From: Halomonas sp. A40-4
GTDB taxonomy: Bacteria; Pseudomonadota; Gammaproteobacteria; Pseudomonadales; Halomonadaceae
Assembly (NCBI RefSeq): GCF_015767635.1
Contig: NZ_CP065230.1
Coordinates: 3,782,001-3,846,000 of the forward strand
Reading direction: 5' to 3'
DNA length: 64,000 nucleotides
The translations under genes were made by a program, and so were the position numbers. Shown here piece by piece: positions 1 through 9,036 of the stretch (position 1 is the first letter of the stretch; each line of letters opens with the position of its first letter). Below the pieces are notes generated by a model. The model was given only the letters and a program-made list of their open reading frames with translations. It did no database searches and had not been told where the DNA came from.

Positions 1-240
1 CAGCTCCCCGAAGACGCGCAGGTGATCCTGGAGGAAGCCGCTCAGGAAGCGGCCGAGCATGAACGCCAGGTCAATGCCGAGATGGAAGCCGAACAGCTCG
101 CCGAGCTGCGCGAGGCAGGCATGGAAATCAATGACTCGCCGGATATCGAGGCCTTCCAAAAGGCTGTGCAGCCGGTTTACGACGAATACGCCGAGCAGTT
201 TGGTGACTATTTACCGCGCATTCGGGAGGCATTGGAATAA
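1..240 (+). CDS. TRAP transporter substrate-binding protein DctP, C-terminal end (partial)
   Basis: The reading frame is open from the first base of the window and ends with TAA at 238-240, so only the last 79 residues are present. The fragment is an acidic, helix-rich tail (a run of Glu/Ala, then a PVYDEYAEQFGD-like segment) of the kind that closes DctP-type periplasmic binding proteins. The assignment depends mainly on position: the TRAP small and large permease genes follow immediately, the first starting on the base after this stop codon. The protein would capture an organic acid in the periplasm and deliver it to the permease pair. The ligand cannot be told from this fragment. Confidence 0.75.
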   Translation, partial: QLPEDAQVILEEAAQEAAEHERQVNAEMEAEQLAELREAGMEINDSPDIEAFQKAVQPVYDEYAEQFGDYLPRIREALE

Positions 241-765
241 GTGACCCAACGCGCCCGCGCGCTGATCGCGGGGCTGCGCCGTGTTGAGCACGGGCTGGAT
301 GCCATCATCCAGCCCGTGGTGTTTATGGCCATGGCGGCCCTGATTGGCGTTATCACACTACAAATCATTTCCCGCGTGCTGTTCACCGCCGTGGAGTGGA
401 CCGAAGAAGTCGCCCGTTTTCTGCTGGTCTGGCTGACGTTTCTTGCCGGCACCCTGGCGTTCCAGCGCGGCCGACATATCGCGGTCACCTTTGCCGTCGA
501 TGCCCTGCCCGCTCGGCTGCGCCAATTGGCGCGGTTGCTGGCCACATTGGTGGTCGTGGCGTTTCTGATTGCCCTGGCGGTGATTAGCGTGGAATACATG
601 CAGGTACAGAGCTTCCAGAAGTCGGCGGCGCTGCGCGTGTCGATGTCTTATGTCTACGCCGTGGTGCCCTTCTGCGCCGCCGTGATGGCCTGGTACGCCC
701 TGGTGGATGCCGTTGAACTGGTCGTCACCGGCGATACCCACGAGCCAAGGGAGACACCGTCATGA
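241..765 (+). CDS. TRAP transporter small permease (DctQ type)
   Basis: A 174-residue membrane protein with about four hydrophobic helices (near residues 22-45, 56-78, 95-118 and 135-155), the size and topology of the TRAP 4-TM subunit. It contains a WTEEVARFLLVWLTFLAG-like stretch at the second helix, the most conserved part of the family. It starts with GTG directly after the dctP stop and ends in an ATGA overlap with the large permease gene, so the three genes are almost certainly one translationally coupled operon. DctQ pairs with DctM in the inner membrane to form the sodium-driven uptake channel. Confidence 0.9.
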   Translation: MTQRARALIAGLRRVEHGLDAIIQPVVFMAMAALIGVITLQIISRVLFTAVEWTEEVARFLLVWLTFLAGTLAFQRGRHIAVTFAVDALPARLRQLARLLATLVVVAFLIALAVISVEYMQVQSFQKSAALRVSMSYVYAVVPFCAAVMAWYALVDAVELVVTGDTHEPRETPS

Positions 766-2021
766 CGATGCTCCTGTTCGGGCTGTTTTTTGCCTTGATG
801 CTGCTCAACGTGCCCATCGCCTTTGCGATTGGCGCCAGCACGCTGTTTGCGCTTTATCAGGCGGGCGTGCCGCTGATGGTGGTGCCCCAGCAGATGTTCC
901 AGGGGATTAACTCCTTCGCCCTGGTGGCGATCCCGATGTTTATTCTGGCCGGGGATTTAATGGCCCAGGGTAAGGTAAGCGAAAAGCTGGTGAGCTTTGC
1001 CGATTCATTGGTGGGCTTTATGCGCGGCGGGCTGTCGCTCGTCTCGATCATGGCAGGGATGTTCTTTGCCGCCATTTCCGGCTCGGGAGCAGCCACCACC
1101 GCCGCCGTGGGTTCGAGCCTGGTGCCGGAGCTCAAGCGCAAGGGTTACGACCCCGCCTCCGCCGCCAGCTTGATCGCCGCCAGCGGCACCATCGGCGTGG
1201 TGATTCCACCGTCGGTGCCGATGATCATCTACGCGGTCATCGCCCAGCAGTCGGTCTCCAAGCTGTTCTTGAACGGCTTTTTGCCGGGCCTGGCGATGGG
1301 CCTGGGGCTGATGGCAATCGCCATTACCCAGGCTTATCGGCGGCAGTACCCCAAGGGCACACCGCTGTCTTTGCCTGTGATTCTGCGCACCTTCAAAGAC
1401 GCCAGTTGGGGACTGATGACGCCGGTGATTATCCTTGGCGGCATCTTCTCGGGCATCTTCACGCCGTCTGAGGCGGCGGTGGTAGCGGTCAACTACGCCA
1501 TTATGGTGTCGTTGTTTGTGTATCGCGATTTAACGATCCCCAATGTGTACCAACTGCTGATTCGCTCGGCGATGACCACCTCGGTGATCATGCTGGTGAT
1601 TGCCATGTCGGCGGTGCTCAGCTGGACGCTGTCCAGTTGGCAGGTACCTGGGGCTATTGCCCAGTCGGTGCTGTCGCTGTCCACCGACCCGTACGTGATC
1701 ATGCTGTTGATCGTCGCGGTCATTCTGCTCACCGGGGTGTTTATCGAGACCGCCAGCGCGTTGATCATTCTGACCCCCGTGCTGCTGCCGCTTGCGCTGC
1801 AGTTGGGCATCGACCCGATCCACTTTGGCCTGATTATCGTGGTGGGGCTGTCCATCGGCATGATTACCCCGCCGGTGGCCATCAACCTCTATGTGGCCTC
1901 CTCGGTGACGCAACTGCCGCTGGAGCGCATCACCCAGGCTATCGTGCCATATCTACTGGGGTTGATCGGCGTACTGCTATTGGTGGTTTACGTGCCGATG
2001 TGGCTTGGCTGGTCGGGCTGA
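762..2021 (+). CDS. TRAP transporter large permease (DctM type)
   Basis: A 419-residue, 12-13 helix inner membrane protein of the DctM/IT superfamily. The diagnostic regions are present: FFAAISGSGAATTAAVGS near residues 103-120, a VIPPSVPMIIYA segment near 152, and the C-terminal GMITPPVAINLYVAS repeat near 368. It is the ion-coupled transport subunit and works with the DctQ subunit encoded just upstream, with which it shares a 4-base overlap. The gene is followed by a short perfect hairpin and then by a convergent dehydrogenase gene, so this operon ends here. Which dicarboxylate or other acid it carries is not visible in the sequence. Confidence 0.93.
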   Translation: MTMLLFGLFFALMLLNVPIAFAIGASTLFALYQAGVPLMVVPQQMFQGINSFALVAIPMFILAGDLMAQGKVSEKLVSFADSLVGFMRGGLSLVSIMAGMFFAAISGSGAATTAAVGSSLVPELKRKGYDPASAASLIAASGTIGVVIPPSVPMIIYAVIAQQSVSKLFLNGFLPGLAMGLGLMAIAITQAYRRQYPKGTPLSLPVILRTFKDASWGLMTPVIILGGIFSGIFTPSEAAVVAVNYAIMVSLFVYRDLTIPNVYQLLIRSAMTTSVIMLVIAMSAVLSWTLSSWQVPGAIAQSVLSLSTDPYVIMLLIVAVILLTGVFIETASALIILTPVLLPLALQLGIDPIHFGLIIVVGLSIGMITPPVAINLYVASSVTQLPLERITQAIVPYLLGLIGVLLLVVYVPMWLGWSG

Positions 2022-2031
2022 GTTGATAAAT

Positions 2032-2055
2032 GCAGGGGAATCGTTATTCCCCTGC
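2032..2055. terminator. Hairpin between convergent TRAP permease and dehydrogenase genes
   Basis: A perfect 10-bp stem (2032-2041 with 2046-2055) closed by a CGTT loop lies right after the dctM stop codon and overlaps the stop of the convergent dehydrogenase gene. There is no long T run on either strand, so it is a plausible but not textbook bidirectional terminator. Confidence 0.55.
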
Positions 2056-2997
2056 GGCCAGATCACGCACCGGCTGGCCTGTGTCAAAAGCCACGACGTT
2101 GTCGAACGCATCGCCAAAATAGAGCTCATAGCTGTCTTTTTCGACATAGCCCAGGTGCGGCGTCGCCACGACGTTAGCCAGTTCCAGCAACGGGTGCGCC
2201 CGCACCGGTTCGTCATCGAACACATCCACGGCGGCCATACCCGGCCGCCCGGCGTTGAGCGCAGCTTCAAGCGCCCCGTCTTCCACCAGCGGAGCGCGAC
2301 TGGTGTTCACCAGTAGCGCCGTGGGCTTCATGGCGGCGAGGTTTTCGGCGGTGACGATGCCGCGGGTTTCCGGGTTTAGCCGCAGGTGCAGGCTGAGCAC
2401 ATCGCTGCGTTCGAAGAAATCCGCCTGGGAATCCGCCACCTCAAGCCCTGCGGCCGCGGCTCGCTCGCGGGTCGTCTCCCGCCCCCACACCAGCACGTCC
2501 ATTTCAAACGCCTGGCCGTAACGCGCCACCAACTGGCCAATCTTGCCGTAGCCAAAAATACCCAGCGTACGGCCTTTCAAGCCGGTACCCAGCGTGTGCT
2601 GCCAGCGCCCGGCCTTGAGATTATTCACCTCGTCGGGGATATGCCGCATCGCCGCCAGCACCAGCCCCCAGGTAAGCTCGGCGGCCGCATAGGGCGAGCC
2701 GGTGCCCGCCAGTACGGTCACGCCGTGCTGGCGGCAGGCCGCCATATCTACATGAGCCGCCCCACCACCAGTCTGGCTGATCACCTTGAGCTTGGGTAGC
2801 CGCGCCAGCAACGACGCGGTTATCGGTGTGCGCTCGCGAATCAGCACCAGGGCCTCGGCGTCTTGAAAGCGCGCCACCAGTTGGTCTTCATCGGTCACCG
2901 TGTCGTTATAGACGGTGACCTGGTGGCCTGCCAGCTTGGCAAAGGCATCCAGCGTGCGTACGCAATCCTGATAATCGTCGGGGATCACTACCTTCAT
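2044..2997 (-). CDS. D-2-hydroxyacid dehydrogenase family, NAD(P)-dependent
   Basis: A 317-residue member of the D-isomer-specific 2-hydroxyacid dehydrogenase family. The Rossmann motif GIFGYGKIG is near residues 147-155; the catalytic triad is readable as Arg in NTSRAPLVED, Glu in DVFDDEP and His in ATPHLGYVE. Such enzymes interconvert a 2-oxoacid and a D-2-hydroxyacid with NADH or NADPH in the cytoplasm. The gene overlaps the fused TRAP permease gene by four bases, so the enzyme probably acts on the imported acid or a product of it. It resembles phosphoglycerate dehydrogenase but lacks an ACT domain; a true serA is present elsewhere in the window at 56482-57726. The exact substrate is unknown. 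Confidence 0.9.
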   Translation of the reverse strand: MKVVIPDDYQDCVRTLDAFAKLAGHQVTVYNDTVTDEDQLVARFQDAEALVLIRERTPITASLLARLPKLKVISQTGGGAAHVDMAACRQHGVTVLAGTGSPYAAAELTWGLVLAAMRHIPDEVNNLKAGRWQHTLGTGLKGRTLGIFGYGKIGQLVARYGQAFEMDVLVWGRETTRERAAAAGLEVADSQADFFERSDVLSLHLRLNPETRGIVTAENLAAMKPTALLVNTSRAPLVEDGALEAALNAGRPGMAAVDVFDDEPVRAHPLLELANVVATPHLGYVEKDSYELYFGDAFDNVVAFDTGQPVRDLAAGE

Positions 2998-4955
2998 GAG
3001 TGCGTTTCCTTGGAAGGTTCAGAAGCTAGCGGGGTAGCGCCTTTAGGCGTATGGGTCGCAAAACGCTGCCACGCGAAGATACCTGCTATAACGGCAATCC
3101 CGGCGACATCGGTGATGGCTTGCCCATTGATCAGCATCAGGGCGGCGAACAGCAGCAGTCCACGTTCTAGCCAGGAACATGGGCGCGCAAAATAGCCGAT
3201 GGTCGATGCCGCCAGGGCAATAATACCCAGCACCCCGGATGCCACTGCCATGCCAATTTCCAGCTTCGTGCCTTGGCCCAGAAGCGGCGGGTGGTAAATG
3301 AACATGAAGGGAATCAGGAAGCCGCCCAGCGAAATCTTGGTGGCCGTCAGTGCCGTACGGAACCAGTGCGAACCGGCAATCGCGCCACCGATATAAGCCG
3401 CCAGCGCGACAGGCGGCGTGACGCCTGACAGAATCGCGAAATAAAGGATAAACAGGTGTGCCGAAAGACTTGGCAGCCCCGCTTCGATAAAGGCCGCCGC
3501 GACCACCGATGCCGCCAGCATATAAGCGGCGACCGTGGGCAGGCCCATCCCCAGAATAATGGCCACCACCATCGCCAGCAAAAGCGTGATCAGCACATCA
3601 CCACCGCTCACCATGACGATCAGCGAGGACACCTTGAGCCCCAGCCCCGTCAGGCTGATCACCGCGGCAATCAGCGCGACACTGCCGATAATGACGGCAA
3701 TCATGGCCGCCGTCATCGCCCCGGCTTCGAGGGCCGCCGGCAGGGATTTTACCCGCTCCCATAGCGTTCCCTGACTGCGTGGCGATACCAGATACAGCAC
3801 CATCGCCGTGAAGTACGCTGCCACCGCGGCGGTTGTCGGTGTATAGCGCAGTATCAGCATGGTAATCAGCACGATCAGCGGCAGCAGTAAGGTTTCTACG
3901 TTGAAAAACCCTTCGCGCAAGCTTGGCCGCTGGTCTTTGGGAATCGGGTCCAGCCCTAGGCGCTTGGCTTCAAAATGCACGCTCATCCAGATAGCCAGGT
4001 AAAAAAGCAGCGCCGGTATCAGGGCAGCACTGATAATGTCCAGGTAGCTGGTCGATATTACATCGGCCATGACGAACGCAGCCGCGCCCATGATGGGTGG
4101 CAGAATCTGTCCGCCGGTCGATGCCGACGCTTCAGTCGCCGCGGCAAAACGCGGGCTATAGCCGCTTTTCTTCATCAGCGGAATGGTGAACACCCCGGTG
4201 GTGGCCACGTTGGCCGCCGTGCTACCGCTGATGCTGCCAAACATGGCACTACACAAGGTAGCCGCTTTGGCGGGCCCGCCTGCCATTCCGCCGGTCGCGG
4301 CGGTGGAAAGCCGCATGAACGTATCGCCGCCGCCGGTCGTGACCAGCAGCGCTCCAAACATGATGAAGATGACAATCACCGTGGAGGAGGTGCGCATCAG
4401 GCTGCCAAAGATGCCAGTGGGGCCGAGGTAGAAGGTCGCCACCAGATCGTCCCAGCGAAAGCCGCCGTGGCCCCACACGCCGGGCAAGTGTTGCCCAAAG
4501 GCCGCATACGCCAGGGCGATCAGCACCAGGATCGGGAAAGCCAGACCGATAGCGCGGCGACAGGCTTCCAGAAGCAGCAAGATCGCACTCACGCCCAGCA
4601 CCAGATCCAGCGCGGTAGGCGTTAGATAGCCCAGCTGATAGATGATGCGGTCGAAGTGATAAACGTAGTAGCCGCTGATCACGACGCTCATGACAATCGG
4701 GACAATATCAAACCAGGGGATTTTCTGGGCATCCCGTACCCGGCAATGGTAAGCCAGAAAAATCAGCGGCATTGCAAACAGCAGGTGAACGGCGTTTTGC
4801 GTATTCACCGGCCCGGTAACGGCCGTATAGAGGTGGAAAATCGCCATCGCAACGGCGGCTGTGCGCACCACCACAAACCAGAAGCCCGAGAGCTGTCGCT
4901 TGCCCGAATCCTCCTGATACTTTTCAACAACATTGGGATTCTTAGCGGTATCCAT
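2994..4955 (-). CDS. TRAP transporter fused 4TM/12TM permease (TAXI-associated)
   Basis: A 653-residue polytopic membrane protein in which the small and large TRAP permease subunits are joined, the arrangement typical of TAXI-type TRAP systems. The DctM-like core is recognisable from SAMFGSISGSTAANVATTG near residues 240-260 and GMGLPTVAAYMLAASVV near 465-485. The N-terminal ~150 residues carry the four extra helices. It lies downstream of the TAXI binding protein gene on the same strand and overlaps the dehydrogenase gene (ATGA), giving an operon taxi-permease-dehydrogenase. It is expected to import a carboxylate with a cation gradient. The ligand is not determined by the sequence. Confidence 0.93.
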   Translation of the reverse strand: MDTAKNPNVVEKYQEDSGKRQLSGFWFVVVRTAAVAMAIFHLYTAVTGPVNTQNAVHLLFAMPLIFLAYHCRVRDAQKIPWFDIVPIVMSVVISGYYVYHFDRIIYQLGYLTPTALDLVLGVSAILLLLEACRRAIGLAFPILVLIALAYAAFGQHLPGVWGHGGFRWDDLVATFYLGPTGIFGSLMRTSSTVIVIFIMFGALLVTTGGGDTFMRLSTAATGGMAGGPAKAATLCSAMFGSISGSTAANVATTGVFTIPLMKKSGYSPRFAAATEASASTGGQILPPIMGAAAFVMADVISTSYLDIISAALIPALLFYLAIWMSVHFEAKRLGLDPIPKDQRPSLREGFFNVETLLLPLIVLITMLILRYTPTTAAVAAYFTAMVLYLVSPRSQGTLWERVKSLPAALEAGAMTAAMIAVIIGSVALIAAVISLTGLGLKVSSLIVMVSGGDVLITLLLAMVVAIILGMGLPTVAAYMLAASVVAAAFIEAGLPSLSAHLFILYFAILSGVTPPVALAAYIGGAIAGSHWFRTALTATKISLGGFLIPFMFIYHPPLLGQGTKLEIGMAVASGVLGIIALAASTIGYFARPCSWLERGLLLFAALMLINGQAITDVAGIAVIAGIFAWQRFATHTPKGATPLASEPSKETHS

Positions 4956-5017
4956 GGGGGAACTCCCGCGCCGCCCGCCCCAAGGCGGTCGAGCAACGCG
5001 TCAGGCTGATAGCTAAC

Positions 5018-5043
5018 GCCCCCACCGGGATACCGGCGGGGGC
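5018..5043 (-). terminator. Intra-operon hairpin after the TAXI binding-protein gene
   Basis: An 11-bp arm pair (5018-5028 and 5033-5043) with a single mismatch and a GATA loop lies just downstream of the binding-protein stop codon and before the permease gene. With no T run it is more likely an RNA-stabilising or attenuating hairpin, which would keep the binding protein more abundant than the permease. Confidence 0.5.
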
Positions 5044-5055
5044 TCAAGAGTGTAC

Positions 5056-6033
5056 TTACTGAGCTTCAGGCGGAATGATGTCTTCCGGAATGTCCAGACC
5101 CAACTCCTGGTAGTAGCGCAGCGCCCCGGCATGCAGCGGGAAGGTGGCGGTATCTACCACGGTCTGTGGCTCAACGCTTGCCGCTGGCTTGAAAGAAGCC
5201 GCCACTTCGTCGTGGTTTTCCCAGTACGCCTTGGTCAGTTCGTACACCGTATCGGCGTCAAGCTCGGTGCTTGCCGCCACGCCCATGTAGATCCCCAGCG
5301 ACTGGGCTTCGCTCATCCCGGTATAGGTATCCGCCGGTACAATGGCAGGCGACAGGAAGGGCAACTCTTCAATCACCGTGTCCACCTGTTCGTCCGTCAG
5401 CGACAGCAGCTGTAGCGGGCGTGAGGAATGCACCTCGGTAAACAGCGGGATCGGCGGCACACCGTTGTAGCTAAAGCCCACCAGGCGACCATCGGTCACG
5501 CCTTCCGCCGCATCGTTCACCCGCATGCGCTGGAAGTCCGGCTCGATATTGAGGATGCCAAACACCTGCTCGGTAATGTACTCGCCGCCCCCACCAATGC
5601 TGCTGGGGTTGAAGCGTTCGCCGTTCAGGTCTTCAAAGGTTTCGATATCGCTATCCTGGCGAACCGCCCAGTGCATGGTGGACGGCGCAATCCAGTAAAC
5701 GAGCCGCACATCCGGGTTGGGTGTATCCTCGAAACGGCCGACGCCGTTATAGAGCTCATACCCCACCAGGGCTTCGGTGAACGCCAGGTCAAGCTCGCCG
5801 TTATTCAGTCGTATGGCGTTTTCACGAGTGCCGCCCGTTTCACGTACGGTAATTTCGTAATCTGAATTGGCGCTTATCACGCGCGCGCCTTCCGAGATAC
5901 CGAAAAACCAGCCAGTACCGGTGGGCACGGCGCCCATGTTAAGCGCGGTCTGTGCCTGAACAGTGCCGGTCGTAAGCGCACCAGCGACCAACAGGGAAGC
6001 GGGCAGTAGGTGGCGTAGTTTTATTGCAGTCAT
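5056..6033 (-). CDS. TAXI family TRAP transporter solute-binding protein
   Basis: A 325-residue periplasmic protein. Residues 1-27 form a Sec signal peptide ending VQAQ, and the mature part opens with a GAVPTGTGWFFGISEGARV segment typical of TAXI (TRAP-associated extracytoplasmic immunogenic-type) binding proteins. It is transcribed first in the operon, followed by the fused permease and the hydroxyacid dehydrogenase. The protein would bind the transported acid in the periplasm. Many family members bind glutamate, 2-oxoglutarate or other dicarboxylates, but here the ligand is open. The 230 bp upstream (6034-6263) hold its promoter region; no clear operator was recognised there. Confidence 0.92.
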   Translation of the reverse strand: MTAIKLRHLLPASLLVAGALTTGTVQAQTALNMGAVPTGTGWFFGISEGARVISANSDYEITVRETGGTRENAIRLNNGELDLAFTEALVGYELYNGVGRFEDTPNPDVRLVYWIAPSTMHWAVRQDSDIETFEDLNGERFNPSSIGGGGEYITEQVFGILNIEPDFQRMRVNDAAEGVTDGRLVGFSYNGVPPIPLFTEVHSSRPLQLLSLTDEQVDTVIEELPFLSPAIVPADTYTGMSEAQSLGIYMGVAASTELDADTVYELTKAYWENHDEVAASFKPAASVEPQTVVDTATFPLHAGALRYYQELGLDIPEDIIPPEAQ

Positions 6034-6263
6034 TGTTATTTCCTCTCAGCGTCGGGAAGCATGTTGTGCTGTTGTTTGCTGTGGGAGGCCAAGGTCGCGC
6101 CCCTCCCGAAAACTCACCAAGCAGGGGAACATCGCTTGATGGTTGCTAGAGTGATAGCGCTAAAGGTGGGTAGCTGTATATTGGTGATTGATGAACCTGC
6201 CTTCTCCAAACGCGAAAGCTGGACGAGGAAAGTGCACAACAGCTGACTTGGAGAGCCCGCCAA

Positions 6264-7160
6264 TCAACGCACCGCCGCGGCATTCACCAAATGGTCGACC
6301 AACACCCGGGCGGCCATGGAGAGCTTGTCTAAATCTTTCACATAGATACTCAGCCGACGCCGTGCCCAGCTGTCGCGAATCGCCAACACCTTGACGTTGA
6401 GGCCATCGACATACTGACGAATGGCGCCGCGGGGCAACACGCCGATCCCCAGGCCTTCCTGGACCATCAGGCATAGCGCGTCGTAGCTGGTCACCTGAAT
6501 ACGGATACGCAGTGTCTTATTGACCATGCTGGCGGCGCGCATAATCTCCAGATTGATGGCACTCGCGGTATGCAACCCCACATGGGGATAGTCCAGGCAC
6601 TCGCGAAAATCGATCTGCTCCCGCTCGGCAAGCGGATGCTGCTTGGGGACCACCAGCACAAGGTCATCAACGTGGTAGGGAAACTCGATGAGGTCGTAGC
6701 CATGCAGCAGTTGGGCGCACACCCCGATATCCGCGTTGTTGTTCATGACCTCGCGGGTAATGATGGGGCTTACTTTCTCTTCCAACTGCACGCCAATATC
6801 CGGGTGCTGCTCGAAAAAAACGCGCATTTCGTTGGGCAGGTATTGCGTGATCGCTGACATATTGGCGAACACCCGCACCATGCCGCGTTGACCACTGGAA
6901 TAGTCGCGCATTTGCAGACCGAGGTCTTCCAGATTATGCAGTACGCCACGGGATAGATTCAGCAGAGCACTCCCGGCGGGCGTCAGCACGATACCTCGAT
7001 TGTTGCGCTTGAGCAGTGGCGTGTTGAAGTAGGCTTCCAGCTCGCTAAGCCGCTTGCTGACGGCCGAAGTCGCCATGAACGACGCATCGGCCGCGCCGCT
7101 GATGGTGCCCGTTTCAGCCACGCGCACAAACAGTCTGAGTGATGTCGGGTCGAGTTTCAT
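6264..7160 (-). CDS. LysR family transcriptional regulator (first of two related copies)
   Basis: A 298-residue LysR-type regulator. The winged helix-turn-helix fills residues 1-60 (AADASFMATSAVSKRLSELE is the recognition region) and the C-terminal effector domain follows from about residue 90. It overlaps the HAD hydrolase gene by four bases (ATGA) and is therefore co-transcribed with it. Its sequence is clearly related to the second LysR protein at 7953-8861, for instance in the SAVSKR, TLRIRIQVTSYDALCLM and GIGVLP segments. By context it should sense the island's substrate or an intermediate and control the transporter or catabolic genes. Confidence 0.92.
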   Translation of the reverse strand: MKLDPTSLRLFVRVAETGTISGAADASFMATSAVSKRLSELEAYFNTPLLKRNNRGIVLTPAGSALLNLSRGVLHNLEDLGLQMRDYSSGQRGMVRVFANMSAITQYLPNEMRVFFEQHPDIGVQLEEKVSPIITREVMNNNADIGVCAQLLHGYDLIEFPYHVDDLVLVVPKQHPLAEREQIDFRECLDYPHVGLHTASAINLEIMRAASMVNKTLRIRIQVTSYDALCLMVQEGLGIGVLPRGAIRQYVDGLNVKVLAIRDSWARRRLSIYVKDLDKLSMAARVLVDHLVNAAAVR

Positions 7161-7879
7161 AGCAGCTGTCGCGCCAGGTCGGTGATGTCCTCGGCGACGA
7201 AATCGAAGCGGGGATCAATGGATAAATCAGGTGTGGCGTCTGGCCCGTGCTCCAGGGGACGCTTGATAAAGGCGGTGCGCATGCCCTGCCGATAGGCGGC
7301 CTGGAGGTCATCCTGATGCGCCGCCACCATCATCACCTGCGATGGTTTGAGGTCGAGCAGTCGCATTGCCATCTGATACACCTCCGGGTCACGCTTGTAG
7401 TGCCCGGCGAGCTCCGATGACAGCACGCAGTCCCAGGGCAGGCCAGCATGGCGCGCCATGTTCACCAGCAGTGAGACATTGCCGTTGGATAGCGTGGCCA
7501 ACACATAGCGCTGTTTTAGCTTTGAAAGCCCCTCAACGCTGTCAGACCAGGGCGTCAAGCGGTGCCAGACCCGGTTCAAATGGTCTTTTTCGGTTTCATC
7601 CAGACAGTCGGCCAGGCCATGGTCATCGAGCAACCGGTCCAGCGTCATCCGATGCAACTCGTCCAGCCGAGTCCATGGCAGTTCACCCTGGCGCACGCGA
7701 TCCATCGCCGGTGCATAGCCTCCGCGCCACTCGTCAGCAAAGCGTGCCCAGTCGATGTTGAGGCCCTTGGCGTCACCCAACTGCTGGCCTTCCCGAATGA
7801 CACTACTGCGCCAGTCCACCACCGTGCCAAAGACATCAAAGGTGAGGGCTCTCACCTCGCTTGCAATGCTCTCGGTCAT
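7157..7879 (-). CDS. HAD superfamily hydrolase, haloacid dehalogenase type II family
   Basis: About 240 residues when started at the ATG at 7879, which has an AGGAG ribosome site; a longer start at 7906 is possible but less convincing. The nucleophile motif is DVFGTVVDWR near the N-terminus, motif II is TLSNGN, motif III Lys is in HYKRDPEVY, and motif IV is the VAAHQDD segment. In characterised 2-haloacid dehalogenases the region before the last Asp reads SSNAWD-like, so the serine and asparagine of the active site are replaced by Ala and His here. A hydrolase on a different substrate, such as a phospho- or CoA-pathway by-product, is equally possible. It is co-transcribed with the downstream LysR gene. 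Confidence 0.85.
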   Translation of the reverse strand: MTESIASEVRALTFDVFGTVVDWRSSVIREGQQLGDAKGLNIDWARFADEWRGGYAPAMDRVRQGELPWTRLDELHRMTLDRLLDDHGLADCLDETEKDHLNRVWHRLTPWSDSVEGLSKLKQRYVLATLSNGNVSLLVNMARHAGLPWDCVLSSELAGHYKRDPEVYQMAMRLLDLKPSQVMMVAAHQDDLQAAYRQGMRTAFIKRPLEHGPDATPDLSIDPRFDFVAEDITDLARQLL

Positions 7880-7952
7880 GCCCTTCTCCTGGGTTGTGAT
7901 GTTCATGCACGTTATCGCTTTGCCGATGCGTTTAACATGGTAGTTTTTAAAG

Positions 7953-8861
7953 CTACAGAGGCTGTTCGGGGGTATGAGGCGCTAACAGGTGATCGACCAG
8001 GTGGCGGGCCACCAGCGGCAGAGTAGCGTAATGACGCATTCCCACCACCAGCTCGCGCTTGGCCCACTCGTCGGCCAAGGGGATCATGCATAACTTTAAA
8101 TCTTTCAAATCGCGATACAGCGTTTGCTGAGGCAATACACCAACGCCCATGCCGTAATGAATCATGCGGCAAATCGCATCAAAGCTGCGTACCTGAATTC
8201 GCATGCGCAGGGTTCTTCCCGCCTGGCTGGCCTGCTCATGCAGGAGCGATTGTAGCGACGTGTCCTGTTGCAAGCCTACAAAGTCGTATTCAGCGGCCTG
8301 ATGCAAATGCAGCTGCTGATGAACAGCCAGCGGATGATCCTGCGGCGTCACCAGGACCAGCTGATCGCGCCGGTAGGGCTTTACCTCCAGCTCATCCGCC
8401 GCCACATGGCTGGCAAAAATGCCGATATCGGCCACGCCATCGCGCACGGCGGTAATCGCTTCACTGCTGGTACGTTCCTGCAGGTCGATCTTGATCTGCG
8501 GGTAGGTCAGGGCAAAGGCGCTTAAATCCTGGGGAAGAAAGGCGATGATCGCCGAGGTGTTGGAATGGATGCGCACATGACCGCGCACCCCTTCGCCGTA
8601 TTCGCTCAGCTCGGCCTGCATTCGCGCCACGTCTTCGAGAATGCGTTGGGCATGGTGTAAAAACGCCCGGCCTGCCGGGGTAAGTTCAACTCCCCGGGGG
8701 CGGCGATACAAGAGTTCGGTGCCCACCAGCGCCTCCAGGTCGCTGACGCGCTTGCTGACCGCTGCCACGGCAAGGTGTTCACGCTCAGCGGCGGCGGTGA
8801 GCCGCCCCTCATCGGCAATGGCAACAAACAGTTTCAAGGTAACAAAATCAAATCGCAGCAT
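7953..8861 (-). CDS. LysR family transcriptional regulator, divergent from the CoA-transferase operon
   Basis: A 302-residue LysR-type regulator with an N-terminal helix-turn-helix (LAVAAVSKRVSDLEALVGTE near residues 30-50) and a periplasmic-binding-protein-like effector domain. It is divergently arranged with the CoA-transferase/lyase/hydratase operon, separated by about 175 bp that must contain both promoters. LysR proteins usually control the adjacent divergent operon, so this is the likely activator of those three genes. It is a paralogue of the LysR encoded at 6264-7160; the two share motifs along their whole length. The inducer is unknown. Confidence 0.93.
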   Translation of the reverse strand: MLRFDFVTLKLFVAIADEGRLTAAAEREHLAVAAVSKRVSDLEALVGTELLYRRPRGVELTPAGRAFLHHAQRILEDVARMQAELSEYGEGVRGHVRIHSNTSAIIAFLPQDLSAFALTYPQIKIDLQERTSSEAITAVRDGVADIGIFASHVAADELEVKPYRRDQLVLVTPQDHPLAVHQQLHLHQAAEYDFVGLQQDTSLQSLLHEQASQAGRTLRMRIQVRSFDAICRMIHYGMGVGVLPQQTLYRDLKDLKLCMIPLADEWAKRELVVGMRHYATLPLVARHLVDHLLAPHTPEQPL

Positions 8862-9036
8862 CGCGCTGACCGCCCTGCTATTGGGGTAAAAGAACGTACC
8901 TCGCCATCTTAGGCTTCGTCCATGACGAACACCTAGTTCCTGATTGCTTAATTGTTCTCACACGCCAGCTCGCCGATGCTAGGTGGAAAACAAACTGACA
9001 ATAACGGCATCAACAGGGTTATCAGGAGCTCTTATT

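Noticed and set aside
3975..4625. A 216-codon forward open frame opposite the fused TRAP permease
   Set aside because: It is antisense to a clear membrane protein gene, rich in Arg, His and Gln, as expected from a G+C-rich shadow.
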